The notes beneath the pieces are model-generated. The model made no database searches. It was given only the letters and a program-made list of their open reading frames with translations, and had not been told where the DNA came from. Positions 8,864-17,601 of a stretch of DNA of 64,000 nucleotides are shown one piece after another. The DNA is from Micromonospora_G sp044901685 (GTDB lineage Bacteria; Actinomycetota; Actinomycetes; Mycobacteriales; Micromonosporaceae). Every line of letters begins with the position of its first letter. Position 1 is the first letter of the stretch. The stretch is taken from contig NZ_JBJDPS010000001.1 in the NCBI RefSeq assembly GCF_044901685.1, positions 62,001-126,000 on the forward strand. The letters run 5' to 3'. A program made the position numbers and the translations under genes.

Positions 8864-10497
8864 GCCTCGACACCCGCCCCGCCCCGGCCAGCTCCCGAAT
8901 GACATCGGAACTCGCGCCGGGCCGGGCTGTCACGTGGCTAGCCGTCCGCCAGATCCGGCGCGGTGCACTCATCGTCGTCGGGCTGGCCGCCGGGATAACC
9001 GCGCTGGTCGCCGCCACCTACGCGCAGGTGATGGCCGACCCGGCTGCGGCCGGCAGTCTGCAGGCTCTGGCCGGCAACCCGGCGATCCGGACGCTGTTCG
9101 GCGCACCGATCGGCCTCGAGACCGCCGGTGGGTTCACCGTGTGGCGGGTCGGCACCGTCCTCACGGTCCTGCTCGCTACCTGGGCGATCCTGGCGACCAC
9201 CCGGATCACTCGCGGCGAGGAGGACGCCGGCCGATGGGACCTGCTGCTGTCCAGCCGCCTACCCGCCCCGGCCGTCCTGCTGCGCCACCTCGCCCCCGTG
9301 ATGGCGGTCGCGGCCCTCACCGCAGCCGCCATCACGGCCGTTCTGCTGCTGTCCGGCACCGAACCGGCAGGCGCGGTGCTGCACGGCGCCGGCACCGGCC
9401 TGCTCGGGGCGTTCTTCGTCGCGGTGGCCGCGCTGGCCGCCCAAGTCTTTCCCACCCGCCCGCCCGCGACCGGCGCAGCCGTGGCGGTGCTGGGCGTCGG
9501 CCTGCTAGGCCGCATGATCGGTGACGGGGTCACCGCACTCGACTGGCTGCACTGGCTGTCGCCGTTCGGGCTGCTGTCCCTCAGCGGACCCTACGTCCAC
9601 AACCGTGTCCTACCGCTACTCTTGCTGGCCGCTGCCACCGCACTCATCACGGTGCTGACCCTGACGGCAGCTTGCCGTCGCGACGTTCGCGACGGTCTGA
9701 TCCCCGCAGCGGCGGGACGGCGCCCCCGGACCCTGCTGCTGGCGAGCGTCGCAACGTTCGCGATACGCCGGGTACTGCGGCCACTGACCGGTTGGACGAT
9801 CGGCATCGGCGCCTACTACCTGCTGATCGGGCTGACCGCGGTGTCGGTCACCGACTTCCTGCGCGACAACCCGGCCCTGGCCGGCGAGGCATCCCAGGCT
9901 GGCTTCGAAGGACTGGGCAGCATCGCCGGCTTCGCCGCGACGCTGTTCGCGATCCTCGCCATGCCAGTCGGTGGCTTCGTCACCGCTCGGATGACCGCAT
10001 TCGTGGCGGCAGAGTCCGACCGGCGGCTGACCTTGCTCGCGAGTCAGCCGACCACCCGGATCGGGCTGATCGGTGCCGAGATCGCGGTCACCGCCGCGGC
10101 CGCGGCGGTCCTGGTTACCGGTGCCGGCCTGTCGACATGGCTGGGTGTCACCGCCATCGGTGGTGAGCTGGCCGTGGACGACGCTCTGCGCGGCACCTGG
10201 AACGTGCTGCCGATCGTGCTGCTCAGCCTTGGCGCGGCGGTGTTCGCGGTCGGTTGGGCTCCCCGCTGGACCGGGGCCCTCGGCGGAGTTCCCGCCGTCG
10301 GTGGATTCCTGCTGCTGGTCGTAGCCGAGAGCGTCGCAGCACCGGAATGGGTAGGCGACATCTCACCATTCGCTCACCTCGCGCCGGTACCACTTGCTGA
10401 GATCAGCATGTCGTCCTCAACCGTCATGCTCGCCATAGCCACCCTCCTGACCGTGTTAGGCGTCGCCGCTTACCGCCGCCGCGATCTGCTCTCCTAG
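8860..10497 (+). CDS. ABC-2 type exporter permease
   Basis: This 545-residue membrane protein has about twelve hydrophobic segments in two halves, as in fused ABC-2 permeases annotated as polyketide or tetronasin-type antibiotic transporters. The first half (about 25-260) carries LAGNPAIRTLFGAP and TRITRGEEDAGRWDLLLSSR; the second (about 300-540) carries ARMTAFVAAESDRRLTLLASQP. These two cytoplasmic EEDAGRWDLL / AESDRRLTLL motifs recur in this permease family. Its start overlaps the ATPase stop by four bases. Together they would form a membrane exporter with two copies of the ATPase. Confidence 0.88.
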   Translation: MSLDTRPAPASSRMTSELAPGRAVTWLAVRQIRRGALIVVGLAAGITALVAATYAQVMADPAAAGSLQALAGNPAIRTLFGAPIGLETAGGFTVWRVGTVLTVLLATWAILATTRITRGEEDAGRWDLLLSSRLPAPAVLLRHLAPVMAVAALTAAAITAVLLLSGTEPAGAVLHGAGTGLLGAFFVAVAALAAQVFPTRPPATGAAVAVLGVGLLGRMIGDGVTALDWLHWLSPFGLLSLSGPYVHNRVLPLLLLAAATALITVLTLTAACRRDVRDGLIPAAAGRRPRTLLLASVATFAIRRVLRPLTGWTIGIGAYYLLIGLTAVSVTDFLRDNPALAGEASQAGFEGLGSIAGFAATLFAILAMPVGGFVTARMTAFVAAESDRRLTLLASQPTTRIGLIGAEIAVTAAAAAVLVTGAGLSTWLGVTAIGGELAVDDALRGTWNVLPIVLLSLGAAVFAVGWAPRWTGALGGVPAVGGFLLLVVAESVAAPEWVGDISPFAHLAPVPLAEISMSSSTVMLAIATLLTVLGVAAYRRRDLLS

Positions 10498-11077
10498 AGA
10501 CGGACCCGTGGCACGGCAGCCCCAAGGAAGCGGGTCTGTGTCGGCAGGTGATCGAGGTCCTGGTCGCTGAGCTGGCGCCCGCCGGCAGGCCCGTCACCAC
10601 GACCGCCTCGCCGCGCGGGCCGTCGTCGTGCTACCGGTGGCGGTGCGAAACACCGTTCCGGGTTCGCCGACCGGCTGCTGGCGAGGCTGGTGCACCTGGG
10701 CTGGATGGGTGGACATCCCTCACCACCGTGGTGTGGGGGGCCGCCAATGGGACGTGAAACTTATGCGCGCCGATTCCTCGGGGAGATGGGTCGGCTGGAC
10801 CACCCTAACCGGCGCTGGTACGTTTATTCCCAAACCCTCCGAAAACGGCGGGGTGGCCGAGGAATTATTCGATAGTTCATCGGCCCCTTGCTCGCCGTGT
10901 TCCATCGGAGCGGGCGCCTCGGGCCACGGGTGGAGTGGGAGTTGGCGCGTCCGATCGACAACCATGGTCCCGCAGTTCTGTCGATCCGGATGACAGTTAT
11001 TACCGGGAGTTGTGTTCCTGGGCACAGCGATAGCGAGGCAATGGATCCTGGTGGACGCGGCATGCGTTAATCAGGAG
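10498..11077. other. 580-bp intergenic region
   Basis: No convincing gene is seen. The stretch 10815-10885 is visibly richer in A and T than its surroundings and could hold promoter elements for the downstream methyltransferase. No clear terminator follows the permease. Confidence 0.4.
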
Positions 11078-12127
11078 ATGAATTCTGACGCTCTCGCCGA
11101 ACGACTCTTTCAAGATACCATCGGCGCGCTGGAAATGTACGCCGTCTATCTGGGCGACCAGCTCGGCTATTACCGGGTGATGGCCAGTAGTGACTGGTTC
11201 ACCGCGGACGATCTCGCCGAACGGAGCGGCACCGCGTCCCGATACTGCGAAGAATGGCTGAGTCATCAAGCGGTCCGGGAGATCGTCGAGGTCCAGGACG
11301 TACGGGCGCAGCCGCGCCGGTACCGGCTACCGGCCGAGCACGTGCCCGTCCTGGCGGATCCCGACTCGCTTCTCAACAGCACCGGAAATGCCCTGAACCT
11401 GGCGCGGTTCGGACGGCGGCTGCCGGAACTGGTGGAGGCGTACCGTGCCGGGAACGCGCCCCCGGCGATGCCCTGGGGACCCGAAGGCCGGGCCGAGGCG
11501 AACCGGGCAGTCTTTCTGAACCTGCTCGGTAAGCAGTGGCTGCCCTCGATCCCGGAACTCGACCAGCGGTTACGGGTGCCGGGAGCGCGGATCGCGGACA
11601 TCGCCTGCGGCACCGGCTGGTCCAGCGTCGCCATGGCGCAGGCGTACCGGGAGGCGTCGGTGGACGGCATCGACCTGGACGGCGATGCGATCGAGGAGGC
11701 GAAGCGGCACGCGCGCGACAGCGGCGTCGCGGACCGGGTGCGTTTCGTGGCGGGCGACGCGGCCGGTTTCGGCGCCGGGCAGCGCTACGACCTGGTGACG
11801 ATCATCGAGGCGTTGCACGACATGGCGCAGCCGGTGGCGGCACTGCGGGCGGTCCGCGAGGCGTTGGCCGACAGTGGCTCCGTACTGGTCATCGACACCC
11901 GGACCGAGGACGAGTTCACGGTTCCGGGGACGGCGTACGAGCAACTGGAGTTCGGCTGGAGCCTCCTCGCGTGTCTGCCCGACGCGATGGAGCCGGGGTC
12001 CGCCGCCACCGGCATGGTCATGCGTCCGTCGACGCTGCGTCGGTACGCCGCCGAGGCGGGCTTCACCGAGGTACGGGTGCTGCCGATCGACACCCCGTAC
12101 TGGCGGTTCTACGAACTCGTCGCGTGA
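11078..12127 (+). CDS. class I SAM-dependent methyltransferase
   Basis: This protein of about 349 residues has an N-terminal winged-helix-like dimerisation part (GDQLGYYRVMASSDWFTADDLAERSGTA split over two helices) and a Rossmann methyltransferase core. Motif I is IADIACGTGWSS, the acidic ribose-binding motif is VDGIDLDGD, and RFVAGDAAGF and YDLVTIIEALHDM follow. It would transfer a methyl group from S-adenosylmethionine to a small molecule; the acceptor is unknown. The ATG at 11078 fits where relatives begin, but AGGAG abuts it directly. A GTG at 11051 in the same frame is an alternative. No partner gene is adjacent. Confidence 0.88.
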   Translation: MNSDALAERLFQDTIGALEMYAVYLGDQLGYYRVMASSDWFTADDLAERSGTASRYCEEWLSHQAVREIVEVQDVRAQPRRYRLPAEHVPVLADPDSLLNSTGNALNLARFGRRLPELVEAYRAGNAPPAMPWGPEGRAEANRAVFLNLLGKQWLPSIPELDQRLRVPGARIADIACGTGWSSVAMAQAYREASVDGIDLDGDAIEEAKRHARDSGVADRVRFVAGDAAGFGAGQRYDLVTIIEALHDMAQPVAALRAVREALADSGSVLVIDTRTEDEFTVPGTAYEQLEFGWSLLACLPDAMEPGSAATGMVMRPSTLRRYAAEAGFTEVRVLPIDTPYWRFYELVA

Positions 12128-12161
12128 GAGGGCATCCAGTTCGGCACGTGGTCGGGTGGTG

Positions 12162-12203
12162 GCGACGCCACACGCGACGCCACACGTGACGCCACGCGTG
12201 ACG
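12162..12203. repeat. 12-bp tandem repeat, ~3.5 units
   Basis: Units of GCGACGCCACAC lie at 12162-12173 and 12174-12185, followed by a variant GTGACGCCACGC at 12186-12197 and a partial unit. The repeat lies just downstream of the methyltransferase stop, between convergent genes. It is too short and spacer-less for a CRISPR array. Confidence 0.8.
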
Positions 12204-12243
12204 ACGAACCAAAGCGGCAGCGGCTCGGTGTCCGCCGCCAGGT

Positions 12244-12345
12244 GCCGAGCACGCCAGCCTCCGGTAACCGTTGGGCGATGGCCGCGCCCGCGCCACGGGC
12301 GCCGCCGGTGGCCAGCGCGCTTCCTTCGCCGACCGCCTTGGCATC
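12244..12345 (-). pseudogene. relic of a short-chain dehydrogenase N-terminus
   Basis: On the minus strand this short stretch reads ALATGGARGAGAAIAQRL, the glycine-rich NAD(P)-binding turn and first helix of an SDR (consensus TGGxxGIG). No start, no rest of the Rossmann fold and no catalytic YxxxK follow. It is best read as a decayed fragment left between the convergent methyltransferase and esterase genes. Confidence 0.55.
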
Positions 12346-12395
12346 ACACCGTATCCGCTGTTCGCATAGTCGTCGCCGTTCTTGCGCCGGTAACG

Positions 12396-13349
12396 CTACC
12401 GACCCAATATCCGGCCGATCGCCGACAGCTTGTCGGCGTGGATGCGTTCCCCAATCGACGTTCCGGGGATCGTATGTGCCAAGTGAAAGGCCCCGGCGTA
12501 GTGATGCATTTCCGTTGGTACGTCGGCCTGGATGAGCCGGTTCGCGAACGCCAAGACCTCGTCGCGGGTCGGGTCAAGCTGGTAGGTGGCGACCCACGCC
12601 GGAGGGAGTCCGACCAGGTCTTTGACGGTGGCCCGGGCCGGGGCTGCGTAGACTGGCGTCTGGTCGGCGCCGCGCTCGATCCGGCCGAGGTAGTACTGCC
12701 AGATGATCGGAGTATCCGGGGCGCGCCACATGGGTGTGTCCGTGAACTGCTTCATCGAAGGGGTGTTGCAGCGGTCGTCAATGGTCGGCGCGTCGAGGAA
12801 TTGGGCGATAAGGGTGGGACCCTGCCGGTCGCGGGTGAGCATAGACAGGGCAGTTGCAAGACCGCCTCCGGCGCTGTCGCCGAGAACGGCGACCCGGCTT
12901 GGGTCGATCGCGAGGTCAGCAGCCGGTGAACTCGTGGCCCACTCAAGTACGGCGTAGCTGTCGTCGAGTGCCGCAGGGTAGGGGTGCTCCGGTGCCAAGC
13001 GGTAGTCGACGGCGATCACCGCGACGTCCAAGTGGTCGGCGATCCGGCTCGCCGGGGTATCCGCGCTACCAAGGCTTCCCAGCGAGAATCCGCTGGACCG
13101 CAAATAAATCAGACCGGGGAGCAGCCCACTTCGCTTCGCGGGGGCGAAGATCCGGATGGGGACGTCGGGTCCGCCATTGCTGCCAGGAACCAACCTATCG
13201 CTGATGCTCAGCTCACGGTTGGGCTCGTAGGGCGGACGTTGTTCCAGAAACTGTCGGGACAGCGCACGTGCGCCGGGCAGGTCGGACAGATCCGCCTTGG
13301 GGAGCATGTGCTGGATGGCGGCCAGTTCGGGGTCGACGGTGTACGCCAC
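12396..13349 (-). CDS. alpha/beta hydrolase, hormone-sensitive-lipase (HSL) family, altered oxyanion motif
   Basis: This 317-residue esterase/lipase-like enzyme belongs to the HSL family. The nucleophile elbow GDSAGGGLA places Ser159. The DP-x-RDE motif (LDPTRDEV, about 258-265) supplies the Asp and AFHLAH the His (about 289). VDYRLAPEHPYPAALDD is the family's conserved block. The oxyanion-hole motif, normally HGGG before a GF/GSL turn, is written YLRSSGFSLGSL (residues 82-93), so its His and two Gly are replaced. The GTG start at 13349 has GAGGAGG at 13354-13360. Whether it still hydrolyses esters is uncertain. An AraC regulator lies upstream on the same strand. Confidence 0.88.
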   Translation of the reverse strand: MAYTVDPELAAIQHMLPKADLSDLPGARALSRQFLEQRPPYEPNRELSISDRLVPGSNGGPDVPIRIFAPAKRSGLLPGLIYLRSSGFSLGSLGSADTPASRIADHLDVAVIAVDYRLAPEHPYPAALDDSYAVLEWATSSPAADLAIDPSRVAVLGDSAGGGLATALSMLTRDRQGPTLIAQFLDAPTIDDRCNTPSMKQFTDTPMWRAPDTPIIWQYYLGRIERGADQTPVYAAPARATVKDLVGLPPAWVATYQLDPTRDEVLAFANRLIQADVPTEMHHYAGAFHLAHTIPGTSIGERIHADKLSAIGRILGR

Positions 13350-13513
13350 GGTTACCTCCTCATGTGCGCGGCACGGCAGCCAAAGGGTGAGGTGATCACC
13401 CCCTGGCAGGCGCCTTGCAACTGCTGTTGATCGATCTGACCACACCGGTGCTTCGGGAGGTACGGCGTTTCCTGCTCGTCGTGCGGCCATTTCCGTCCGC
13501 TGCCGCTACGGCT

Positions 13514-13550
13514 CCGGGCCGTTACGGCCGTTACGGCCGTCAGGGCCCGG
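13514..13550 (-). terminator. candidate terminator after the AraC gene
   Basis: CCGGGCC at 13514-13520 and GGCCCGG at 13544-13550 form a 7-bp stem around a loop that holds two GTTACGGCC direct repeats. It lies just downstream (minus strand) of the AraC stop and has no T-run. Confidence 0.35.
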
Positions 13551-13565
13551 CAGTGCCGTGACAGG

Positions 13566-14525
13566 TCAGGTCAGTCCGGGTCCAGATTCGGTGGCACGGT
13601 GTTGCCGGCGCCAGCCACCCGGGGCCATCCCGTACTGACGTCGGAACGCTCGCTCGAACGTTCGCGGATCGAGGAACCCGGCCGCTTGGGCAATCTTGGG
13701 CACGGTGAGCCTGTCGTATCTCGGGTCGGTCAACATGCTCGCCCCTACCCGCAGTCGTTGCTCTCGGATGAACGCACCCGGCGTCGTCTCGGCCAATTCG
13801 AACAGGGTGTAGACATGCCGCACCGACATGTGGTGCCGTCGCGCCAGTTCCTCGACGGTGAGCAGTGCGTCGGCGAAATGGTCTCGTACGTGCGCCTGCA
13901 GCATCTCCAGCAGCACCTTCGTCGAGCCATCACCGATGGATACGGTGGGAGCCACGTCACGCAGGGCCATGACGAGCAGATCGATCGCGGCTTGGCCAGC
14001 ATCGATCCGCTGGTCGCCACTGAGATCATCGGCAAGACCGTCCAACCGGTCCAGGTACTCCGCGAGTATCCCCACGGCGGGCGACGCCGGACTCAATTCA
14101 CGCGCACAGCTTTCGGTGATCTTGCTGCTGCGAAGCGGGAGCAGGTCGCGGGAGAATTGCAGAGCCAGGCTCTGGCTGTCGGCCGGAGACGCCAGTTCCC
14201 AAGGGCTGCGCGCCTCGTACAACACTGCTGAGCCGTGGGTCAGCTCGGCGAACCGCCCGTGCTGGTGGACGTAACCTCGACCGCTCACGTGTACGCAAAA
14301 GGTCATCAGGTCGCTCCCTGATGCCCTGGCGGCCATCCGATCTGTCCTGATGGTCCGCATCGGCCCCGAGCGTGCGCGGGTGAGCGTTACCGCTGCTCCG
14401 AGCCTCTGTTGGGTCATGCGTCCCCGAAAGCCTGCACCCGTTCGGGCGATCACCGGCATGAAACTGTCGCTGGCGACCTGCTCCAGCTCCTCGCCCGAAA
14501 AGTTACGAACGTACATAGTATTCAT
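13566..14525 (-). CDS. AraC-family transcriptional regulator
   Basis: This 319-residue regulator has an AraC-binding-like ligand domain (about 1-190) and a C-terminal double helix-turn-helix (about 215-315). The latter contains LTVEELARRHHMSVRHVYTLF and LTVPKIAQAAGFLDPRTFERAFRRQYG, both typical DNA-binding helices. The ATG at 14525 is chosen because the conserved ligand domain begins immediately after it and the sequence there is A/T-rich. An upstream in-frame start at 14651 would add a Pro/Thr-Arg stretch encoded by a hexamer repeat, which looks non-coding. The esterase downstream on the same strand is a likely target. Confidence 0.88.
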   Translation of the reverse strand: MNTMYVRNFSGEELEQVASDSFMPVIARTGAGFRGRMTQQRLGAAVTLTRARSGPMRTIRTDRMAARASGSDLMTFCVHVSGRGYVHQHGRFAELTHGSAVLYEARSPWELASPADSQSLALQFSRDLLPLRSSKITESCARELSPASPAVGILAEYLDRLDGLADDLSGDQRIDAGQAAIDLLVMALRDVAPTVSIGDGSTKVLLEMLQAHVRDHFADALLTVEELARRHHMSVRHVYTLFELAETTPGAFIREQRLRVGASMLTDPRYDRLTVPKIAQAAGFLDPRTFERAFRRQYGMAPGGWRRQHRATESGPGLT

Positions 14526-15265
14526 TTTAGCCAGTCTGGTCCCAACCTCGATCGTGACCGCGCCTGAAACCGGGCGACGAGCGCGAGTGGGAGTGGGAGT
14601 GGGAGTGCTTCGGGTGCCGGCGGTGTCGATCGCCGCGGTGTGCCGTGTCATACAGCATGCTCTCGGTCGGCCCGGTGACCTCGCCTGCTGAGTTACGAGT
14701 CAACCGGACGAAGTCGCACTCTTCGAGCGACCCGAGAACGTGGTCCCAGGCGTACGCCGGACGGACCACCGCGCGCGGTCAGCGGATGAGACGCCTGCCG
14801 AGCCAACGCAGGGCAGTGGCGATGTCCGCTGGCCGGTCGAGTCCCCGAGCGGCCGGCGGAGGATCCGGCTGGCCGCATGCGTCCCGTGCGAGCGCGGCGG
14901 TCACGGTTGCCAGTGCACCGGTTGTGCTCTCCCGCGACTTCGGCGGCGCCCGGCCACTCCATGTCGATGTACCGCCGGACGAAGCCGAGCCACCTCACCG
15001 ACTCCTCGGGCAGCGCGGAATCCATGTCGAGCGCCTCGCCCCGTTTACCGCCCGGTGCTGTCCCGCGTGGGGTTACGGTATCGATCTCCCCTCGGGTCCA
15101 GCCCATCCGTCGCCGGGGCGATTCGCGTGGACGACCCGGACCGGCCGGTGATCGTCTGGCCGGTTGTCCACTGTGCTCCGTCCAACCGAACGGCTAGCTT
15201 GCTTGCACGGGACCCGGAGGTCGAGCGGTTCCCGGACCCCTTTCCAACGACCGTCGGGAGCAAGC
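14526..15265. other. 740-bp region with hexamer repeat and possible gene relic
   Basis: A GAGTGG hexamer is repeated four times at 14585-14608. On the minus strand, pieces such as ESVRWLGFVRRYIDMEW (near 15020), TALRWLGRRLIR (near 14800) and ECDFVRLTRNSAGEV (near 14710) read like protein but sit in different frames with stops between them. This may be a frameshifted remnant. No intact gene is supported. Confidence 0.4.
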
Positions 15266-16243
15266 ATGAAGCGATCCCTGCCGCACCGGCTCGGGCTGGT
15301 GCTCGCTCCGGTGCTCGTCGGCGTGTTGGCCGCCGGCATCCCGGCACAGGCGGTGGAGGCCACCGGTGCGACCATCACCACCAGGCTTGTCGCACGCGCC
15401 ACCGATCTTCCGGTGGCGGGCGTCTGTGTCTTCGCCACCCCGGTGCTGACCTTCGGTTGGCCGGACCTCTGTCCGGCCCGCAGTGACGCTGACGGCCGTG
15501 TTCGGCTGGAGGTGCCGGCCGCCGGGACGTACAACCTGTTTGTGTTGCCGGATTCCGGCAGCCGCTACGGCGCCCAGTGGGTCGGCCCGGACGGTGGCAC
15601 CGGGTCGCAGAAGACCGCCCGGCGAGTCACGCTGGACCTCGCCGAGACGAAGCCGGTGCCGAAGATCAAGTTGGATGACCGAGCCACCGTTGTCGGACAA
15701 CGGCGCCCTGGTCCGGGGCGGCAGATCGTGAACGGCACCGTCGGCATCGTCAGCCCGACCCCGGACAACAACCGCGACCTGCGTTACTCGCCGATCGCCG
15801 ACGACGGCTCGTTCCGCATCGACTGGCTGGGCCCGTACGAGTGGCCGTTGCTGTTCAAGTCCGACCAGCATCCCTACCAGTGGAGCGGGCAGGTGGGCAA
15901 CCGGCTGTTGGCCGACCTGGTGCCGGCGACGATCGACGCTGCCGAGCCCTACCTCTTCGGCCTCTCCAACGGTACGTACGTCGGCGTACACGTCCCGGAC
16001 GAGCCACCGGGGCCGCTCCGGCTGGTGATGCGCAACGTGGCGACCGGGGAGGTGGTGGCCTTCGGTGAGGACGATGACGCCAACCACCACGTTCGGCCCA
16101 TGATCCTCGGCGGTCAACAGGTCAAGTGGGAGTGTCTCTGCCCGAGTGGCGTCCGGTGGCACGGCGGCACCGACTTCGCCAGTGCGACCCCGGTGGTGAT
16201 CAACACCATGACGCTGCCGTATCTGACCTTCGAAGGGCCGTAG
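15266..16243 (+). CDS. secreted protein with carboxypeptidase-regulatory/transthyretin-like domains
   Basis: This 325-residue protein has a clear Sec signal peptide: basic MKRSLPHR, a hydrophobic core to about residue 27, and AQA-VEA as cleavage region. The mature part starts with a beta-rich domain (ITTRLVARATDLPVAGVCVFAT ... ARSDADGRVRLEVPAAGTYNL) typical of carboxypeptidase-regulatory-like folds. A second similar segment follows (about 150-240). No catalytic motif is seen. It is probably exported to the cell surface or medium as a structural or binding protein. The ATG has GGGAG at 15256-15260. A strong hairpin at 16300-16333 ends the unit. Confidence 0.8.
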   Translation: MKRSLPHRLGLVLAPVLVGVLAAGIPAQAVEATGATITTRLVARATDLPVAGVCVFATPVLTFGWPDLCPARSDADGRVRLEVPAAGTYNLFVLPDSGSRYGAQWVGPDGGTGSQKTARRVTLDLAETKPVPKIKLDDRATVVGQRRPGPGRQIVNGTVGIVSPTPDNNRDLRYSPIADDGSFRIDWLGPYEWPLLFKSDQHPYQWSGQVGNRLLADLVPATIDAAEPYLFGLSNGTYVGVHVPDEPPGPLRLVMRNVATGEVVAFGEDDDANHHVRPMILGGQQVKWECLCPSGVRWHGGTDFASATPVVINTMTLPYLTFEGP

Positions 16244-16299
16244 CGCGGCTCGCCCCTGAACGAGCCGGAACCGCCAGCCGCGCTTTGACGCGCGTCGGA

Positions 16300-16333
16300 C
16301 AGCCGGCAGGCGACATCAGTCGCCTGCCGGCTG
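16300..16333 (+). terminator. strong hairpin terminator
   Basis: A perfect 15-bp inverted repeat (16300-16314 with 16319-16333) with a four-base ATCA loop lies 57 bases after the secreted-protein stop. There is no T-run, as is common in actinomycetes. Confidence 0.75.
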
Positions 16334-16396
16334 ATCCGAGTGGGTGGCTGGAACCCTCACGTGTCCGTACTCGCGAAGACCGGAGGTTTGGCTTGA

Positions 16397-16419
16397 ACTA
16401 TGTCCGTCACGGATATAGT
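16397..16419 (+). promoter_or_regulatory. PadR operator overlapping a leaderless promoter
   Basis: ACTATGTCCGT at 16397-16407 and ACGGATATAGT at 16409-16419 are inverted repeats with one mismatch around a central base. The right arm contains a -10-like TATAGT (16414-16419) eight bases before the padR ATG, so transcription probably starts at or next to the start codon. Binding of PadR would block the -10, which implies autorepression. Confidence 0.7.
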
Positions 16420-16427
16420 GTGGATTC

Positions 16428-16784
16428 ATGGCGAGTAGCAGAACCGGCGGACCCCTCACCCCGGCGGTGCTCCACATCCTGCTTGCGCTCTCGACCCAGG
16501 AGCGTCACGGCTACGGGATCATGAAACAGGTGGAGTCCGACTCCCGGGGAAAGGTCAGGATGGGCCCAGGAACGCTGTACGGCTCGATCCGCCGGATGAG
16601 TGAGGCGGGCCTGATCCGCGAGAGTGACAAGAAGGTCGACCCGAACCTGGACGACGAACGTCGCGTCTACTACGGCATCACCGCGCTCGGTCAGCAGACC
16701 CTCGCGGCGGAACTTCAGCGGTACCGCCAGGTCGTCGCGGTCGCCCATGAGCGGTTTCTGCTGCCCGACCCGACGGGAATCTAG
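16428..16784 (+). CDS. PadR-family transcriptional regulator
   Basis: This 118-residue winged-helix repressor opens with TPAVLHILLALSTQERHGYGIMKQVE, has the recognition region GPGTLYGSIRRMSEAGLI, and ends with DDERRVYYGITALGQQTLAAEL, all typical of PadR subgroup 1. It lacks a ribosome-binding site and begins just after a -10-like hexamer, so the mRNA is probably leaderless. Its likely operator is the inverted repeat at 16397-16419. The next gene starts two bases after its stop; such PadR-membrane-protein pairs are common and usually autoregulated. Confidence 0.93.
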   Translation: MASSRTGGPLTPAVLHILLALSTQERHGYGIMKQVESDSRGKVRMGPGTLYGSIRRMSEAGLIRESDKKVDPNLDDERRVYYGITALGQQTLAAELQRYRQVVAVAHERFLLPDPTGI

Positions 16785-16786
16785 CC

Positions 16787-17263
16787 ATGACTGGACAGGC
16801 ACGGTACCGGCGTTGGTACCGGAGGTTGCTCGGCCTCTATCCGCGCCCGTACCGCGAACGCTTCTCCGAAAGCATGGAGCAGACCTTCACCGACCTGTGC
16901 GGTGAACGGACCCGAACCGAGGGCCGTGGATCCGCCGCCTTCATTCTCTGGATCTTCATCGACACGTTCGCGGGTGTCGTCCGGGAGCGTGCAACGGACA
17001 TGGTGAGGTCAACGATGGACGGGAACGCAACCAACGTCTTCAGGATCGTCAAGTACGCCGCGCTGGCCATCGGCGGCCTGACGGTGGCAGGAATCGCGAC
17101 GGTCATGGTGCTGGCCCACGGAACCGGGGAGGACATCACCGGTGTCGTGGCGCCGGCCCTGCTGCTCACACTTCTTTCGGTGGTGGCCGCCGCCGTCGCA
17201 GCCCGGTTGCAGGCGGCGGGTGATCGCCGCAGGCGCACAGCGGGCGATGATCTGGCCGGGTGA
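16787..17263 (+). CDS. membrane protein paired with PadR
   Basis: This 158-residue protein starts with a conserved cytoplasmic segment (RWYRRLLGLYPRPYRERFSESMEQTFTDLC), as seen in proteins encoded next to PadR regulators. Hydrophobic segments follow at about 45-58, 85-105 and 118-138, and it ends in a basic tail. No enzymatic motif is present. It lies two bases after padR, so it is co-transcribed and controlled by that operator. The function is unknown; the 'YPRxYRERFxEEM' N-terminus is a family mark only. Confidence 0.82.
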   Translation: MTGQARYRRWYRRLLGLYPRPYRERFSESMEQTFTDLCGERTRTEGRGSAAFILWIFIDTFAGVVRERATDMVRSTMDGNATNVFRIVKYAALAIGGLTVAGIATVMVLAHGTGEDITGVVAPALLLTLLSVVAAAVAARLQAAGDRRRRTAGDDLAG

Positions 17264-17601
17264 CGGTGCGTCGGGCTCCGTGACGGGCGAGCCCCGACCC
17301 ATGCTGGGTGAGCCACGGTGAGACCGATGCACGTCTATCGGCAGCTCCATTGTGGCGATGTATCCGGCCCGGTCCTGTCGCTTGATGGCGAGTGCGCAGT
17401 CGCCGCCGATCTCGCCAACGGTTATCTATTCAGTGCACAAAAGAGAGATCGACTCCCGCTCGCCGCTGATCCTTGACACGTTTCGATCCGCCCGAAATTC
17501 AGGTGTTGTCCGTCACGTACCCGTTGGGTTCCGGTCGCTGTACCTCGCCTGGTGAATGCGCGAAGATCGCTCACATGATCGACCCTGGGACTGACCTCTC
17601 C
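17264..17601 (+). promoter_or_regulatory. upstream region of the OleA-like cluster
   Basis: No gene is seen. TTGACA at 17473-17478 is a consensus -35, but the -10 match at usual spacing (around 17494-17501) is weak. It is the only obvious promoter candidate ahead of the four-gene biosynthetic cluster. Confidence 0.35.

Noticed and set aside
12162..12203. CRISPR-like short repeats
   Set aside because: Units are 12 bp with no spacers and only about 3.5 copies.
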